Source: Flavobacteriales bacterium
Lineage (GTDB): Bacteria; Bacteroidota; Bacteroidia; Flavobacteriales_D; Sanyastnellaceae
Direction: 5' to 3'
Assembly (NCBI GenBank): GCA_947464415.1
Contig: CANHWU010000008.1
Coordinates: forward strand, 1 to 39,635
DNA: 39,635 nucleotides
The notes beneath the pieces were generated by a model. That model saw only the letters and a program-made list of their open reading frames with translations. It was not told where the DNA came from and made no database searches. The position numbers were made by a program, and so were the translations under genes. Shown here piece after piece: positions 37,886 to 39,635 of this stretch (position 1 is the stretch's first letter; each line of letters begins with the position of its first letter).

Positions 37886-38926
37886 TTAAAAATAATGCTT
37901 CACGGCAAACGCATATTGCTCCATGAAAATTTTCTTGAACGCACTCACATTATTCTTCTCATAAAAAAGTAACATCGCCTTTTTGTAATGCAAAGGATCT
38001 ACGGTGCGAAAGGACAAGGGACAATGATGATGATTCATCAAAATGGCATTGCTGATGATACGCGCCGTGCGCTTGTTCCCATCATCAAATGGTTGAATGT
38101 AAGAAATCAACAACAATACCAGTAAAGCCTTTTCAAATACATTGCTCTTGCCATTCACCAAATCACACATCCCCTGCAAAGCCTCACGGATTTGAAACTC
38201 ATTATCCAAAGGGACATACTTTGTACCTGTAATGCCCACCCGCCTGTTGCGGATATTGGGCCTCACCTTGAGCTCCGCAGTAAGCAACTTGTGAATATCT
38301 TCAATGGCCGATACTGTCAAAGGTTGGACATAATGAATGTGCTCAAAAATAAAATCCAAAGCTGCTTTATGATTGAGCAACATCACAGCCTCATCTTTGG
38401 TTTTACCCGATGCCGTCTGTTGCATTACCAATAATCGCTCCGTCTCCAATAATGAATAGGTATTGCCTTCTATCTGGGAAGACTTCCAACTCAAGTCAAT
38501 GGCCAAACGCTCAAACTCCGTTTGAAACTGTCCCCTGCTCAATTGCTGGATTTGTCGGGTAAATTTAGATTGCTCATTCTGCATGGCCCGCAATTCCGAG
38601 GTGGTAAATAAATTCTGATTGTCTCGGAGATGTTCCAATAAATCAAAATTATAATGCGCTATGATATCCCGTTCCAGGGCATCTGTCTCAAAATATTGCT
38701 CTAAATCCACCTCTACCCAAATATCAAATCCCGGCTTCAATTGATAACGTGTGGACTTCCCATTGCCATAGGTGTCTACCCATCCTTCCGCTACCATACT
38801 TCCCAGCGCTCGCTTGACAGTGGCATAACCCACCAAGCCATCCATTCCCTCAAAAACCTCTTTTGAACTGGATAAACCATGTCCTTTAAGGTAATGCACC
38901 ACCTGATACTTTAGCTGCTTTTTCAT
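37886..38926 (-). CDS. Fic family protein with N-terminal winged-helix-like region and variant motif QPFDDGNKRTAR
   Basis: Fic motif ISYIQPFDDGNKRTARI; inhibitory-type motif SSQIEGN; N-terminal KRALGSMVAEGWVDTYGNGKSTRYQL resembles wHTH. Confidence 0.9.
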   Translation of the reverse strand: MKKQLKYQVVHYLKGHGLSSSKEVFEGMDGLVGYATVKRALGSMVAEGWVDTYGNGKSTRYQLKPGFDIWVEVDLEQYFETDALERDIIAHYNFDLLEHLRDNQNLFTTSELRAMQNEQSKFTRQIQQLSRGQFQTEFERLAIDLSWKSSQIEGNTYSLLETERLLVMQQTASGKTKDEAVMLLNHKAALDFIFEHIHYVQPLTVSAIEDIHKLLTAELKVRPNIRNRRVGITGTKYVPLDNEFQIREALQGMCDLVNGKSNVFEKALLVLLLISYIQPFDDGNKRTARIISNAILMNHHHCPLSFRTVDPLHYKKAMLLFYEKNNVSAFKKIFMEQYAFAVKHYF

Positions 38927-38927
38927 G

Positions 38928-39022
38928 AGCTCAAAATTAATTAAAGCTCAAAATTACAACTTTCCATTAGACAAATCACCAAAAAAAGATTTTTTTTGAT
39001 CTTAAAAAGCTTTAAAGCTCAA
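38928..39022. repeat. Repeated operator-like motif AGCTCAAAATTA / TTAAAGCTCAA and palindrome AGCTTTAAAGCT
   Basis: AGCTCAAAATTA at 38928-38939 and 38945-38956; TTAAAGCTCAA at 38941-38951 and 39012-39022; palindrome AGCTTTAAAGCT at 39008-39019. Confidence 0.6.
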
Positions 39023-39635
39023 TTTTGAATCAAATCTCGTATGACTACCGATGCGACAGCCGCACCAAAAGTGGCGGGAAGATAAGAGATGGTGCCATAG
39101 GCCGATTTCTTATAATTTTTCCCATCGGTCAACATCAGACTCTCTTTGATGGGAGGCTCATCACTGAACACTACCTTCACACCTTTCTTGATTCCATGGC
39201 GTTTTAAGTTCTTTCTAATTTGTTGTGCAAAAGGACAAGTATGGGTTTTGGATATATCCACCACTTTTAATCGAGTAGGGTCCAACTTAGCACCTGCGCC
39301 CATGCTGCTCACCAAAGGGATTTGACTGCCGTAGGCCCCACGGATAAATGTAATTTTAGGAGTAATGCTATCAATGGCATCAATGATATAATCAGGATGC
39401 AAGGCAATAAGGGCCTCCACCATCTCAGGATTGATGAATTCCTTCACCACGTTGAGCTCAATTTCAGGATTGATGTCCTTGAGTCTAGCTGCCATGATCT
39501 CCACCTTAGCCACACCATGATTGGAGGATAAGGCAGGCAATTGTCGATTGCGATTAGAAGGATCTACTACATCCCCATCAATGATGGTCATTTTTCCCAC
39601 GCCAGCACGGCAAATAAATTCAGCCGCAAATGAGC
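39019..39635 (-). CDS. tcdA: ThiF-family tRNA threonylcarbamoyladenosine dehydratase (5' partial)
   Basis: ICRAGVGKMTIIDGDVVDPSNRNRQLPAL...YIIDAIDSITPKITFI...SSMGAGAKLDPTRLKVVDISKTHTCPFAQQIRKNLKRHGI. The frame continues to the window edge. Confidence 0.9.
   Translation of the reverse strand, partial: SFAAEFICRAGVGKMTIIDGDVVDPSNRNRQLPALSSNHGVAKVEIMAARLKDINPEIELNVVKEFINPEMVEALIALHPDYIIDAIDSITPKITFIRGAYGSQIPLVSSMGAGAKLDPTRLKVVDISKTHTCPFAQQIRKNLKRHGIKKGVKVVFSDEPPIKESLMLTDGKNYKKSAYGTISYLPATFGAAVASVVIRDLIQN

Overview
The window is a gene-dense chromosomal segment from a Bacteroidota genome. The TAnnTTTG promoter -7 boxes, DUF3127, a TonB-dependent receptor, GH92 and the HU/S16/L19 style all fit that assignment. 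Most genes are housekeeping: rplS, cutC, NUDIX, purE, rpsP-rimM, an ABC-F ATPase, GH92, a class III aminotransferase, DUF3127-WYL, several thioredoxin-fold proteins, dnaX, an APC permease, a RecB/Cas4-like nuclease, a TrmH-like methyltransferase, HU, MATE, dnaE, VanY-like, a TonB-dependent receptor, tRNA-Arg(CCG), a WG/FISUMP-like protein, LMW-PTP, Fic and tcdA. I see no CRISPR array, phage or IS element. The strongest unusual signals are: (1) dnaX is split by an A11 homopolymer, with tau C-terminal coding in the +1/-2 frame, suggesting programmed slippage that makes gamma and tau; (2) DnaE carries an N-terminal fused DEDDh exonuclease and a PHP domain whose metal ligands look eroded; (3) a Fic protein has Gln in place of the catalytic His, sits 3 nt upstream of an LMW protein-tyrosine phosphatase, and is preceded by repeated operator-like motifs; (4) a DUF3127 protein ends in an SSB-like acidic tip and is followed closely by a WYL regulator; (5) an unannotated 34-aa Lys-rich ORF has a TTTG-N19-TAnnTTTG-like promoter and a terminator. 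All calls come from reading the sequence and motif recognition; no database search was run.
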